From assembly GCF_051622035.1 (NCBI RefSeq), contig NC_135357.1, forward strand, positions 37,560,691 to 37,624,690: a stretch of DNA of 64,000 nucleotides. The letters run 5' to 3'. The position numbers and the translations under genes are program-made. This DNA comes from Arctopsyche grandis. Its lineage: Eukaryota > Arthropoda > Insecta > Trichoptera > Hydropsychidae. Under the pieces are notes generated by a model. That model had not been told where the DNA came from, made no database searches, and worked only from the letters and a program-made list of their open reading frames with translations. This document shows, in pieces, positions 45,601 to 54,757 of this stretch (positions are counted from its first letter, which is position 1; each line of letters starts with the position of its first letter).

Positions 45601-46006
45601 CAGGGAAATGCGCCTTCCGCCCCAACTTATCTACGGCGGACCCCCGGACAGTATACCCGAGCAATCAGCCCACAAATACGTCCAAAATCTCATAGAAGGG
45701 ATGGCGGAAACGCACAAATTCGCCCGGAAACACCTCCAGAAGACGCATAAAAGAATGAAAGCGGCTTACGACGGGAGGATCTGGGAACCACGATACGAAG
45801 AGGGCGATCGCGTTTGGTTGCACAACCCAGCCAAGAAGCCCGGTCGCACCCTTAAACTCCAATCCCCTTGGGAAGGTCCGTTCCGGATTATTAAGAGGAT
45901 CAGCGACGTTGTCTATCGGATCCGCCGGGAAACAGGGAACTCCCGGTATCTGGTGGTACACGTCAACAGATTAGCGCGATACCTCGCAACACCGGATCCG
46001 ATCTAA
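42599..46006 (+). CDS. pol: Gypsy Pol polyprotein (protease, RT, RNase H, integrase)
   Basis: 1,135 codons from the first ATG of a frame open from 42,542; it lies in -1 relative to gag and is probably made as a Gag-Pol fusion by frameshifting at GGGAAAA (42,674-42,680) rather than from this ATG. Domains in order: aspartic protease (LLDTGAS, about 74-80); reverse transcriptase (LRLCVDYRRLNAVT, FSTLDLQSGFWQ, MPFGLCNAPATF and catalytic YLDD about 406); RNase H (DADASQHAIGAVL ... TDHAAL); integrase with HHCC finger (HSSPTGGHFG ... CEKCPRC), DDE core (AIDILGPLP, HSDQGRNFE, PYHPQSDGMIERLNR) and a GPF/Y module (SPWEGPFRI). No stop or frameshift inside. It copies and integrates the element. Confidence 0.95.
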   Translation: MSRAELSEGTGSRERLRRGRGAIPVGKRIMVSSTRAGLIIENEEKPVPVLGSVGDSPFVLDTEGEIGGVPCRVLLDTGASVSVISSKLFAKIPREHRKRVNDKRERIRVADGRHVAIYVWAETTLAIKGTQARWKFAVTDFSSEVIMGMDLLRHLNTIVELGGTTTRVTFRNEIAPHRPVSSVHSCQEIKRHELNGKRQDDLPRQLDAAIIDLPPGKRSTIVNSLLQHRQAFAQSERDLSQVHKGSHRINSGDAAPIKQAHRRIPLHKKTEVRSLINDLLTRQIIEPAAGPWASPIVLVTKKTGELRLCVDYRRLNAVTTKDSFPMPRMDDVLDRLAGAKFFSTLDLQSGFWQVPVEEKDRPKTAFTTEFGLFQFRVMPFGLCNAPATFSRLMEDILGDLTGSTLVYLDDIIIYSPTPEAHLEHIQTVLKRLLAVGLKINTRKCQLFRNEVCFLGHKISSHGVCTDPEKTKAVREWPTPKSKAQLRSFLGLCTYYRRFVQGFAQTAKPLHRLTEEKTVFTWDQDCEHAFNALKNALTNAETMAFPRPEGIYILDADASQHAIGAVLSQVQDGEEKVIGYYSRTLKAPERNYCVTRKELLAIVDAVEHFHHYLYGSPFTLRTDHAALTWLRSFRKPEGQWARWLQRLGQYHMDVQHRAGKKHGNADALSRRPCDPDCPKCAKIESEQIAPEAKLVTLGNPQSPQATDSTISRFIAWKESGRRPLWEEVSAEEPEVRILWAQWDALTVDQGQLFRRWESPNGERQILQLVIPESHTNEILWEMHSSPTGGHFGVNKTLKNVRRRYYWPTCRPDVIKWCEKCPRCAAQNGPHTRNRAAMRQYVSGAPMDRMAIDILGPLPVTNRGNRYVLVAADYFTKWPEAIPLPDQEAETVAEALVTHVFAKLGTPRELHSDQGRNFEARVFAETLDKLGICKTRTTPYHPQSDGMIERLNRTLLGYLRKFLSYYDEEAERDWDTMLSPFLMAYRSTPHDATGESPALMMFGREMRLPPQLIYGGPPDSIPEQSAHKYVQNLIEGMAETHKFARKHLQKTHKRMKAAYDGRIWEPRYEEGDRVWLHNPAKKPGRTLKLQSPWEGPFRIIKRISDVVYRIRRETGNSRYLVVHVNRLARYLATPDPI
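42674..42680 (+). promoter_or_regulatory. -1 ribosomal frameshift heptamer GGGAAAA
   Basis: In the gag frame it reads G GGA AAA, matching the X XXY YYZ slippery consensus, and the gag stop TAA follows 3 nt later. The pol frame is open on both sides. No downstream pseudoknot was checked. Confidence 0.65.
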
Positions 46007-46116
46007 AATTAAAACCCCGTATTGTATTTCCTTGTATTTGTTTATTTATTGTATTTCCTTGTATTTGTTTGTATATGCTTTTGTACATTAATAAATCGCT
46101 CGAGACGACCGATCCT

Positions 46117-46130
46117 GAAGGAGAGGGCAG
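46117..46130 (+). promoter_or_regulatory. polypurine tract of the Gypsy element
   Basis: GAAGGAGAGGGCAG, almost all purine, abuts the 3' LTR; it primes plus-strand DNA synthesis. Confidence 0.75.
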
Positions 46131-46360
46131 TGTAACGTACGCCCCCGCAGCCGAAGGAGTGGGGGGAAACTACCCCCGCCCTCGGATGCTGGGGAGTGGG
46201 AGAAAGTACCGCTACTTTCTCAGCTATAAAAGAAGCGCCCTTTCCTTCGGAAGTCGAGTCGGACCACAGCTTTCTCTGAGAACTGTCGTTTCCTTTAGAC
46301 TCCCATCTCTGCTGGTCTTTCCCTGTTCAGTCAAAGCCACCCACTTCACCCCACGTTACA
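46131..46360 (+). repeat. 3' LTR of the Gypsy element
   Basis: 230 bp, apparently identical to the 5' LTR by reading. Followed by the CATC duplication. Confidence 0.95.
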
Positions 46361-46440
46361 CATCTATGAATTGTACATAAATTTTTATTGTACATCCATC
46401 AAATTTCAAATAGTGGTGACATAGTAGGTAGGAAGGATTT

Positions 46441-46642
46441 TTAGCCAATTTTTTTTTTCCGGGAACCGTTTCAACAATGAAATCAGAGAAAATTGGCAAA
46501 CTCTGATAGGAAACGATCAACCTGGAGTCACAAATCCAGGTCTGACCAACAGCATACTCTGAAAAATTCATTTTCATTCAGGGATAGAACCCGGCACCTT
46601 CTTGACGGTAAGCAGAAGCTTAACGTCCGAGCTATGCTGCTT
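46441..46642 (-). mobile_element. tRNA-derived SINE
   Basis: On the minus strand a tRNA-like head has a box A region (TAGCTCGGACGTTAAG) and box B (GGTTCTATCCC) about 35 nt later, followed by an unrelated body and an A-run (T run on plus near 46,448). This is the architecture of tRNA-related SINEs. It would be transcribed by RNA polymerase III and mobilised by a LINE. Confidence 0.5.
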
Positions 46643-46744
46643 ATTTGTAACTTATTTACTTTGGTTATCTTGAAACTTATACCACGTATGAGGTATGTAC
46701 ATACATATTACCTATGTATCCTCAAAAAATTAAATGAAGTGTAA

Positions 46745-46855
46745 TACTGGGTTAACACAGTGCAAGTAGCTTGAACGAGTAACTTGGACACTTGAACAAT
46801 TTTAAAATTACGGAAAGCCACTCGGTCCAAGTTACTCGCATAGTGTCAACCAGTA
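46745..46855. repeat. short inverted-repeat element (mariner-like MITE?)
   Basis: 111 bp; ends CTGGGTTAACAC and GTGTCAACCAG bounded by TA; ACGAGTAACTTGGAC on the left pairs with GTCCAAGTTACTCG on the right. Confidence 0.5.
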
Positions 46856-47099
46856 TAAGATCAATAATTGAATACGATATTTGCCTACTTTTTAGACCCA
46901 CTCCGTTTAATATACATACATAATGTACAATAATATTATTCTGCCATTATATTACAATAATAAAGTAAAAATGTTACGAAAGTGTGACAAAATGCGACCG
47001 ACGAAGAACAGATAAAAACCGGTTCACCGCGCATGAGTCAAATGGAGGGGTAATCCGGAACCGTACCGAAAACCGGTTCGAAATACACATCTGTCAACC

Positions 47100-48854
47100 A
47101 TGGGACGTTGCAGGACGAACCAAGCCAGGAAATTCTTCAACTACATCAAATCTCGCAACGTCAGCATCTGCAAACTATGCGGCAAGCCGATGAAGAACGA
47201 TCACGGAGCCAATCTTCAGCGACACATCGTGAGATTTCACACTACCGAATTCGAGGAAATGAAGACGATGACTCCCCAAACGAGTATGATGAAGATGGAG
47301 CCAGATTTTCCACAGATAACAGAACCGATCACCATCGAGCTGTGTGAAACTCAAGTCGTGGAAGCTTGCATTGAGCTTGTCGCCGTTAACGGATGCCCCG
47401 TTGAACTGGTGGAGTACTCCGGCTTTCGTAAGCTGATTAGTCCCATCCTGAACTCCTTGGCCACCGAAACATTCGTTATTAATGCAGAGAATTTGAGGAG
47501 CCGGATAGCTTCGGCAGTCGTCAACTTAATATACAATGTTGAAGCAGAACTTCAAAATAAGATTATTTGCTTAAAATTGAACATGATAAATAAATTCAAC
47601 TTTAAATTCCTTATAGTCAACGCTCAATTTATAAAAGATGGAAAGTTAAATGTGTACACATTGTCCGTAGACAACTTCACGGGGAAAAATTTAATACAAT
47701 TGACAGAAGTCGTCCTCCGCATCTTAGAGAAATATAATATATCCCTGAATCAAGTATACAGCATTGTAATAGACTCTAATATTTATGAAGAAGAAGAAAT
47801 TTTAAGTCGCAATTTCGGCTTGGAAGGTTCATATTTGGATGATTCTTTGTTCAATGTCAAAAAGGAAAGTGTCTGCCTTTCTCGGAAGTTGCAAAACTTT
47901 TTAGAAACCTTTTTTAGCTCTATTAATATAAATTGCTACTTGGATGCATATAAAAACGCCAAACAGCTTACAACTCCAAAAGAAAACTATTTAGGACGGA
48001 AGTTATTACATTCTTCAAAGCATTGGACGACATCTACCGATATGTTAAAAGCAATGTCCGAAGATACAAAGTGTTTCGAGGCAACTATCAATATTTGCGA
48101 CTTGACAATTTCCAATGATGATAAAAAGAACCTCAATTCGTTGTATGAATGTCTGAAACCTATCGAAGAACTATGGTCAGTGTTTCGGAAAGAGGATCTA
48201 ACGCTCAGTGACTTTTACAGTATGTTTTTAGAATGCAAAATCAAGTTGAAGAAGCTTTCAAACGATTTTCTCGCAAAACTCACACAAATTCTGAACAAAA
48301 TAGAGTCGAATATTCTGTGCAACGAGCAAATGCTGGCTGCAATCTTCTTGGATCCCCGCTACCAACTGCTTCTGACGGAGGATCAAAAAATGACTGCAAA
48401 GATTCATCTGGAGCAGTTGTGGGATGAGATGCGCCACACGCTGGTGAATGTAATTGAAAAGAACGATGAAAATCCACAACAGTCGGGCAATGACGATGAA
48501 TTGGAAAACTTGCTTAAGAGGAAAGAAATGGAATTGGACGTTAAGAAGCCGATGACTCTAGTCGAAGTGCACGCCGCTCTTTTACACTTTGACGGAGTCC
48601 AACGCTTGTCCAGGAAGGAAAGTATTTTGAAATATTGGGAAGATAATAAAACGAGCAATCCTGTATTGTACGAATTGTCCAGAGCTGTGTTTGCAATGCC
48701 CGCCACCCATTCAACCCTCGTCCGAGCCGAAGCTGCGTTGGACTTGATATACCAAAATAATGAACAAAGTTTAACCGACGGGACTCTTGAAAATATGCTT
48801 CTGATCAAATTAAACCATCAGAATTCATTGAAACACATTTATGTATATGCGTAG
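47100..48854 (+). CDS. BED-finger, hAT-transposase-derived protein (single exon, intact)
   Basis: 584 aa in one uninterrupted exon. N-terminus: BED-type zinc finger CX2C...HX4H (Cys24, Cys27, His42, His47; ICKLCGK ... LQRHIVRFH), a DNA-binding fold. Middle: diverged hAT RNase-H region; where active hAT enzymes have a DGWT-like first catalytic Asp this protein reads LKLNMIN, and the second region reads IVIDSN. C-terminus (about 509-551): hATC dimerisation segment ILKYWEDN ... AVFAMPATHS, but the usual SERVFS box is VRAEAALD. Intact frame with lost catalytic motifs suggests a domesticated transposase acting as a DNA-binding or chromatin protein. No hAT terminal repeats were found beside it. Poly(A) signal at 48,919. 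Alternatively a young non-autonomous relative. Confidence 0.82.
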   Translation: MGRCRTNQARKFFNYIKSRNVSICKLCGKPMKNDHGANLQRHIVRFHTTEFEEMKTMTPQTSMMKMEPDFPQITEPITIELCETQVVEACIELVAVNGCPVELVEYSGFRKLISPILNSLATETFVINAENLRSRIASAVVNLIYNVEAELQNKIICLKLNMINKFNFKFLIVNAQFIKDGKLNVYTLSVDNFTGKNLIQLTEVVLRILEKYNISLNQVYSIVIDSNIYEEEEILSRNFGLEGSYLDDSLFNVKKESVCLSRKLQNFLETFFSSININCYLDAYKNAKQLTTPKENYLGRKLLHSSKHWTTSTDMLKAMSEDTKCFEATINICDLTISNDDKKNLNSLYECLKPIEELWSVFRKEDLTLSDFYSMFLECKIKLKKLSNDFLAKLTQILNKIESNILCNEQMLAAIFLDPRYQLLLTEDQKMTAKIHLEQLWDEMRHTLVNVIEKNDENPQQSGNDDELENLLKRKEMELDVKKPMTLVEVHAALLHFDGVQRLSRKESILKYWEDNKTSNPVLYELSRAVFAMPATHSTLVRAEAALDLIYQNNEQSLTDGTLENMLLIKLNHQNSLKHIYVYA

Positions 48855-48918
48855 GTTGTTTGTATCGGATTATTTGCAAGTATGTACATTGTACATACAT
48901 TCATATGTATCTTACTGA

Positions 48919-48924
48919 AATAAA
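48919..48924 (+). terminator. poly(A) signal of the BED/hAT-derived gene
   Basis: AATAAA 64 nt after the stop codon, followed by a T-rich region. Confidence 0.55.
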
Positions 48925-49849
48925 ACATATTTTCAATATTTAGGTACTCAATGTTTATTTACAACATAAAGAATTTTTATGTGTATTTCTAAGGTTGTCA
49001 GATGATGAAATCACCTAATAAGTACTTATTTAGGTGAGCATAATGGAAAACATTAATTTTATTTTGCTTGCTATTTTTCTTTATTTTATTAAATTATTGA
49101 TTCCATACAAAATAAAAAAAAAATCCTCAGTTAAAATCAATTTTAATAAAATCTACTTTTGCGTCATCACTTTTGATCTTAGCTAGAAAAACTGCTCTCA
49201 ATTCTTAAATAAATCAATCTTACAAAGAATACATACATATATGTATGTATGTACATAAGTTTGTTTAATAAAAGTTACAATTTAATTTAAGACAAGTGTT
49301 AATTCATATCCCATTCTCCTGTACTGAATCTTTATTTGACTACAATTCAGGGCCCATTTAATTTTAAAATTGATTTTATAATCGATAAAAGCAATCAAAT
49401 TCTTCATTTTGATTCTAATCAATTCGACATTGATGCCAAAACAAATCAAATGAGACGTTTAAATTCGTCATTTTATAGAGAGCAAAAAGTAGAAAACGTT
49501 AATTTTTTGGTATGTCTTTCTTATACAAAAGGTATCAAAGTAATAAATTGGTTGATCCTCAATAGCGAAAATGTTATTGGTGACAGCCTTGCTTGCCGAA
49601 AATGGTATTCACATTCACCGTTAATCCATAGTAATCTATGAATTCGCTTTCAATTAAAATTAATATTATCATTATAATTTTAATTTTAACTTTTTTACTA
49701 TTATTATACAACCGGGTGCTACACAATAGTTGATTAAACAATTCAGTCTTTTCAATTTTAAAAATGCTACCTTTATTTTTTATTTCATCCTTATACACAC
49801 ATGTACATACATATGCATGTACTTATTAAACATGCTGTACATCTGTATA
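48925..49849. other. AT-rich DNA, no supported gene
   Basis: A 101-codon frame at 49,336-49,641 has no recognisable domain and Asn/Ile/Lys-rich composition, as expected by chance in AT-rich DNA. Confidence 0.4.
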
Positions 49850-50200
49850 TCATCATCATCATCATTATTCACAGCCATTCGCCATTCACTGCTGGATGAA
49901 GGCCTCTCCAACAATGCCTCCATTCGTTTCTGTTTTGGGCAGCTCTCATCTATCTCATCCCCCACATTTTTCTGCAGCCTTCCTTGCACCCCTTTACATT
50001 CTCTCGGGTACCATTCGAACACTTTTTTCGTACATGTATCGTCCGTTCACGTGACCCACCCATTGACATTTCAATCTCTTTACCCTCACCATTATATCAA
50101 CCACCTTTGTCATACTTCTAACCCACGTATTCTACTTTCTATCTCTCCTCGTTATGCCAAGCATACAAAGTTCAACGTTTCTTTGAGTGAATAATGCAGC
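49850..50200 (-). mobile_element. LINE 3'-end fragment (RTE-like) with GAT tail
   Basis: Less AT-rich block. Read on the minus strand it ends CCATTCGCC-inverse then (GATGAT)n, the simple tail typical of RTE-type LINEs; the CACTGCTGGATGAAGGCCTC motif is common in such insect LINE ends. No intact frame. Confidence 0.5.
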
Positions 50201-50766
50201 ATTCTGGCGTTCAATGCAAGTTTCGCACGCATTTGACATCACTGGCAAGACAATAATCAAAGATCTTTTTCTTCAAGCACAGTGGCATTTTAGATTTGAA
50301 AACGGCATTCATCATCCTAATTTCATACGTCTCTTTATCTCCCCTTCTTTGTTTTAGGGCATGTCAAAGGTTAGACATTAAATAATTTTTAACTACTCTT
50401 ACTACCCTATTATCTAATGTAATACTATCGGACAAAATTTTTGACCGGTAAGGAATGACTTTCTAGGGGGTGGGGGGTCTATTATATTAAAAAAATGAGT
50501 GTATATGAATTTTAACTATTTCTTTTAATCCTTTTTTTATTTATATATTTTTATCAATAAAATTAATAGTAAAATAATTTTAAAAACTCTATTAAGAGAT
50601 TTGGTTTAGTATTTTAATTCATAATAATACATTAAACAACATGGATAGTCCCGTTCAAATCTAGGGGGGGGGGCAGCTGCCAACCCCAGCCCCCCTAAAT
50701 GACGCCCCGGCTATCGGGCATGCAAATATTTACCCATATATATATATATATATATGAAATACATCT
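50201..50766. other. AT-rich DNA with a G homopolymer
   Basis: G run near 50,664-50,673 and (TA)n near 50,737-50,753. No gene. Confidence 0.4.
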
Positions 50767-50774
50767 ATAACACA

Positions 50775-51000
50775 CAGTGGCGGCTCGTCCATATGGGCTG
50801 CGGGGCTGCATTCCTCTCAATACAGTACAAATGCATGCTATTTTTGTCGTCCACATGGGCTGCGGGGCTGCAGACCTCCCAGTATAGTACATATTCAAGC
50901 TATTTTTGTTTTCATCCGATCAACGTTTTGTTTAACGAGCTACTACAGCCTGAATAATCTCTGCAGCTCCCCCACTATGAAATCTCATGAACCGCTACTG
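50775..51000. mobile_element. hAT MITE of the CAGTGGCGG family
   Basis: 226 bp; ends CAGTGGCGGCTCGTCC and inverse of CAGTAGCGGTTCATGA; target duplication ATAACACA / ATATCACA (50,767-50,774; 51,001-51,008), 7 of 8. The inside holds a direct duplication of about 66 bp (TGGGCTGCGGGGCTGCA twice). Same TIR family as 23,491-25,202. Lies 100 bp before the first certain collagen exon. Confidence 0.8.
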
Positions 51001-51090
51001 ATATCACACCTCATATGAACTAGCGGTATATGATCCCCCGTCCATATCACGTTTACAATTTGTATAATTTAATATCAATTTTATTTGCAG

Positions 51091-51100
51091 AAACGGAAGA
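51091..51100 (+). other. 5' UTR part of the first certain collagen exon
   Basis: TTATTTGCAG at 51,081-51,090 is a good 3' splice site just before the ATG, so transcription starts further upstream (candidate exon at 31,683-31,738). Confidence 0.6.
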
Positions 51101-54100
51101 ATGATAACGACCGAGAATTGCATATTTGTTTGTGTAACTTTCTCATTGCTATTCAGTGTTAATGATGCTCGTAAATATAACCATATATATATTATATATT
51201 TTTTACATATATTACATATGCATATTATATACTCCTTTTTTATATATTAATTTTATTCACATTAAGAAAACGAAGTAAATCGAAGACCTTGCGATACGGA
51301 TCTGCACAGTCTCGATCTAATCAGACAGTTTGGTCTAGACTTATCCAGCGCACGTGCCAAATATCCCGGAATGCTGAAAGTGCAAGGCACCAGTTCGCTG
51401 CAGACGGCTTATCGTCTCGATAGATCAAACAACTTAACCCTGCCAACAAAGTATATATCATTTTCGTTAACGTTCATAAGCTAATTTACAATATTTTGCA
51501 CATATTGTGTTCTTTTTAGCAAAGTGTTCCCGCAAGGTCTGCCCGAAGAGTTTTCGCTCGTGTGCACATTCCGATCAAGGAGACCATCACGTGTGCCCTG
51601 GAGATTACTCACAGCCTGGGATAAAAACCTTAATTTGCAGCTGGCTCTCACGTTTGATCCACGGGCCAAAGCTTTAAAGTTAGCTTTTGCCGACACTTAT
51701 GGAGTTTTGCATACAGTTTCATTCATAGACCCTCCGGTATGTAAAATTACATATTTACTTAATACTACATAATATTTCAGATCAGCTAAAATATTTAATA
51801 TTTTTAAAATTTAATTAAAGGTACGTAAGGTGCATGTAAATTAATAAAATCGACTTAAAAAAATATATTTTTTCCTGACTTGGCCCAGTCTCACAATCAT
51901 GAGCCCATTTATAAAGACAGCCAAGTTAGGTAGTTTAATCAACAATTAAAAGTATACACATAGATAAATTGATTGCAAAAGAGTTTTTTTTTTTTGCTAT
52001 GTAAATTACTTATTTTGGATACAAAATATAATATCAAAATATACATATCAAAATGGATACAAAATGTGGTCACTACTTTCGCTCATCCGAGCAACGCCGG
52101 GTGTTTCAGCTATTTTTTATCGGTTTAGGTTAGGTAATTAATGTTTGTGTTTAATAACCAAATATCTAAACACATGTTCTTGATTGAATACTTGTTACAT
52201 TTTATAATATAAAGTCATTGTTGACTTCTTACAGGTGTTCGATAAATCGTGGCACAAACTAGTCGTCTCGGTTAAAGATGGAGCTGCCTCCCTGTGGGTA
52301 GATTGCATTCCAGCTACGCCCATAGACCCTGATGTGACACCGCTTCCTCCGGCTCCAGTCCTAGACCCTGATGGCCACATAGCACTAGCCCGGCTCGTAT
52401 CGTCAGACTCGTCACCATCGGTACCCAAATTTAAACAGAATTATCCACTCATATATATAATATAAGAATCGATTTTAAACAATCGTGGTATACATATATT
52501 ATATATGTATATATATATGTAATACGAAACGTGATACATCCAGTTTCTTTCCCACAGGTTACGCACGGGGTGAGTGCAATTAATTACACAATATCAATTA
52601 CATATATATTGTTCAGGTATCAATAGCTTCTAGAAAGAGTCCCGTACTTCGACTCGATAGGCATGCAATCTTATTATATTTGAAATAAACCCGTACTTCT
52701 CACATGCCCCATATAACGGGATATTGGTTTTATATATATATATATATTTTTAATACATATGTAGAAAGTTATGTATATGCAGGCATGGTCGACAGTGGTT
52801 GATATTTATTGTTTATAATGTGTTTGATTACATATTTTTATTTTTAGATTGAGCTACAATGGTTGGTGGTGAGTTGTGACGCTTCCGCTGAAAAGAACGA
52901 TTGCGATGAAGTGCCGGTAATATCTTATTTTTTTGTTCAATTTAAACAGAAAAACTTCAAACCAGAAAAATCACAAAGTTCTTGCATTATGTTTAATTCC
53001 TTAAATAAAACTTTTTAGACTCATTTTCCTGCACCCACAGCTACTGTTATTAATGAGGCTCCACCACCATGTAATACAGTATGCCCTCAAGGTCCTCCGG
53101 GATTCAACGGAACTAATGTATAATATAATTCAACTATTACATTATTTTAAAATACATCAATACAGTTACAATAATAATTTCAATCGCTTAGGGTTCACCA
53201 GGATTACCTGGTTCTCGTGGCTACAGAGGACTCCCTGGACCGAGGGGTTTTCCTGGTCTAAGAGGAGAGCAAGGATTTCCAGGAGATAGAGGCTTACAGG
53301 GAGTGGCGGTGTGCAACTAAGGATTTTTTCGTATTTTTTTTTGGGGTGCTGCAGCGCCGCAGCTCCTATAAACGAGCCGTCACTGTATTTAATCCATCAT
53401 TTATTTTTGAAATTCAGGGTGCCTTGGGTCTTCAAGGATTCCCAGGTCTTCGAGGATTACAAGGTTTGTCTGGAAGTAAAGGTGCAGATGGTCGCGATGG
53501 TCAGCCAGGTCTCAAAGGAGAACCGGTTTGCATTTTATACATAATATTTCATACAGTATTTGGGATGCATATTATTTTGATGTATTGCTTTTAGGGAACA
53601 CCAGGTGAACGAGGAGAAAGAGGATTTGATGGTATTCCAGGATCACCGGGTCTACGGGGTCTGCAAGGCATTGCTGGTCCTCCTGGAGCGACTACTACAT
53701 CAACAGGAGGTGTTATCGCTAGCGCTCCGGGACCAGTTGGGGCTCCAGGGCCGATGGGATTACGTGGACTACCAGTATTGTTTCAACTTATTCAGATTTA
53801 GCACATTTATTTAGCTATGTGCATTGTAAAGTAAGTCTTTATTTTTTTAAGGGTATCGATGGATCACCAGGAATACCAGGGACACCCGGACTACAAGGAC
53901 CTCCAGTCAGTACATAATCTTGCATTAAATAAATTTAATAAAAAAACAAATGAATATTTACTATTATATTCGCTATGTTTAAGGTATTTATATTACAAAT
54001 ACTAAGCGAAGCCGGGTAAAACAACTAGTATACTATATATGTACAATGTATATTTGTGTGTATGTTTATTTTATATTTTCTAATGGTTTTATCGTTAGGG

Positions 54101-54695
54101 AGAAGCAATTATTATAGATGGAGATAGAACTCCTGGACCTCGAGGTACAAAAGGTAGATTTTTAATATTCTGATGGTACCAACTTTCGAATTTCATGTAA
54201 TATGAAAATAATGCTTTCAGGAGAAAAAGGTGATAGTGGAAGTCCGGGCTTTAATGGATTGCCAGGTTCACCAGGATCAACGGTAATTTAAAATCTTTAA
54301 TAAAATTACTATTTTGTTCTATTTTCACATCAAAATTATAATTAAAATTATTTTCCCTATCTAGGGCTCATCCGGCATACCAGGTGACAGTGGAGGCAGG
54401 GGATTACAAGGTGATTTTGAGAAATACTGCACATTTTATTAGTTCTCAAAATCAAACCTAATATCATTTGTAAGCCATTGTTAGGTTAGTTTAAGTTGGA
54501 TGAGAGCAAGTTTGTACAACCCTTTTAGGCCACTGGGCTGCAAAATAGCTTTTGATTATATTGGGGTCTGCAATTTTTTTTTTAAAGGGAGTCTAATCTT
54601 TATTTGATGGGAGAGGGGGGGATATTTACCTATTATACGTTCAAAAACCTTAATGTAAAATATTAGTAGAGACAGCAATTCCAATATTCAATATA

Positions 54696-54757
<62 letters not shown>

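Larger units (their letters stand above)
41400..46360 (+). mobile_element. full-length Ty3/Gypsy LTR retrotransposon
   Basis: 4,961 bp between 230-bp LTRs that look identical by eye, flanked by the 4-bp duplication CATC (41,396-41,399; 46,361-46,364). It contains a tRNA-Leu primer site, gag, pol in the -1 frame and a polypurine tract; there is no env. Domain order protease, RT, RNase H, integrase places it in Ty3/Gypsy. All frames are open, so this copy is recent and may be active. A solo LTR of the same family lies at 62,091-62,321. Confidence 0.96.

Noticed and set aside
49336-49641. 101-codon plus-strand frame
   Set aside because: Asn/Ile/Lys-rich, no domain, no promoter or poly(A) logic; expected by chance.
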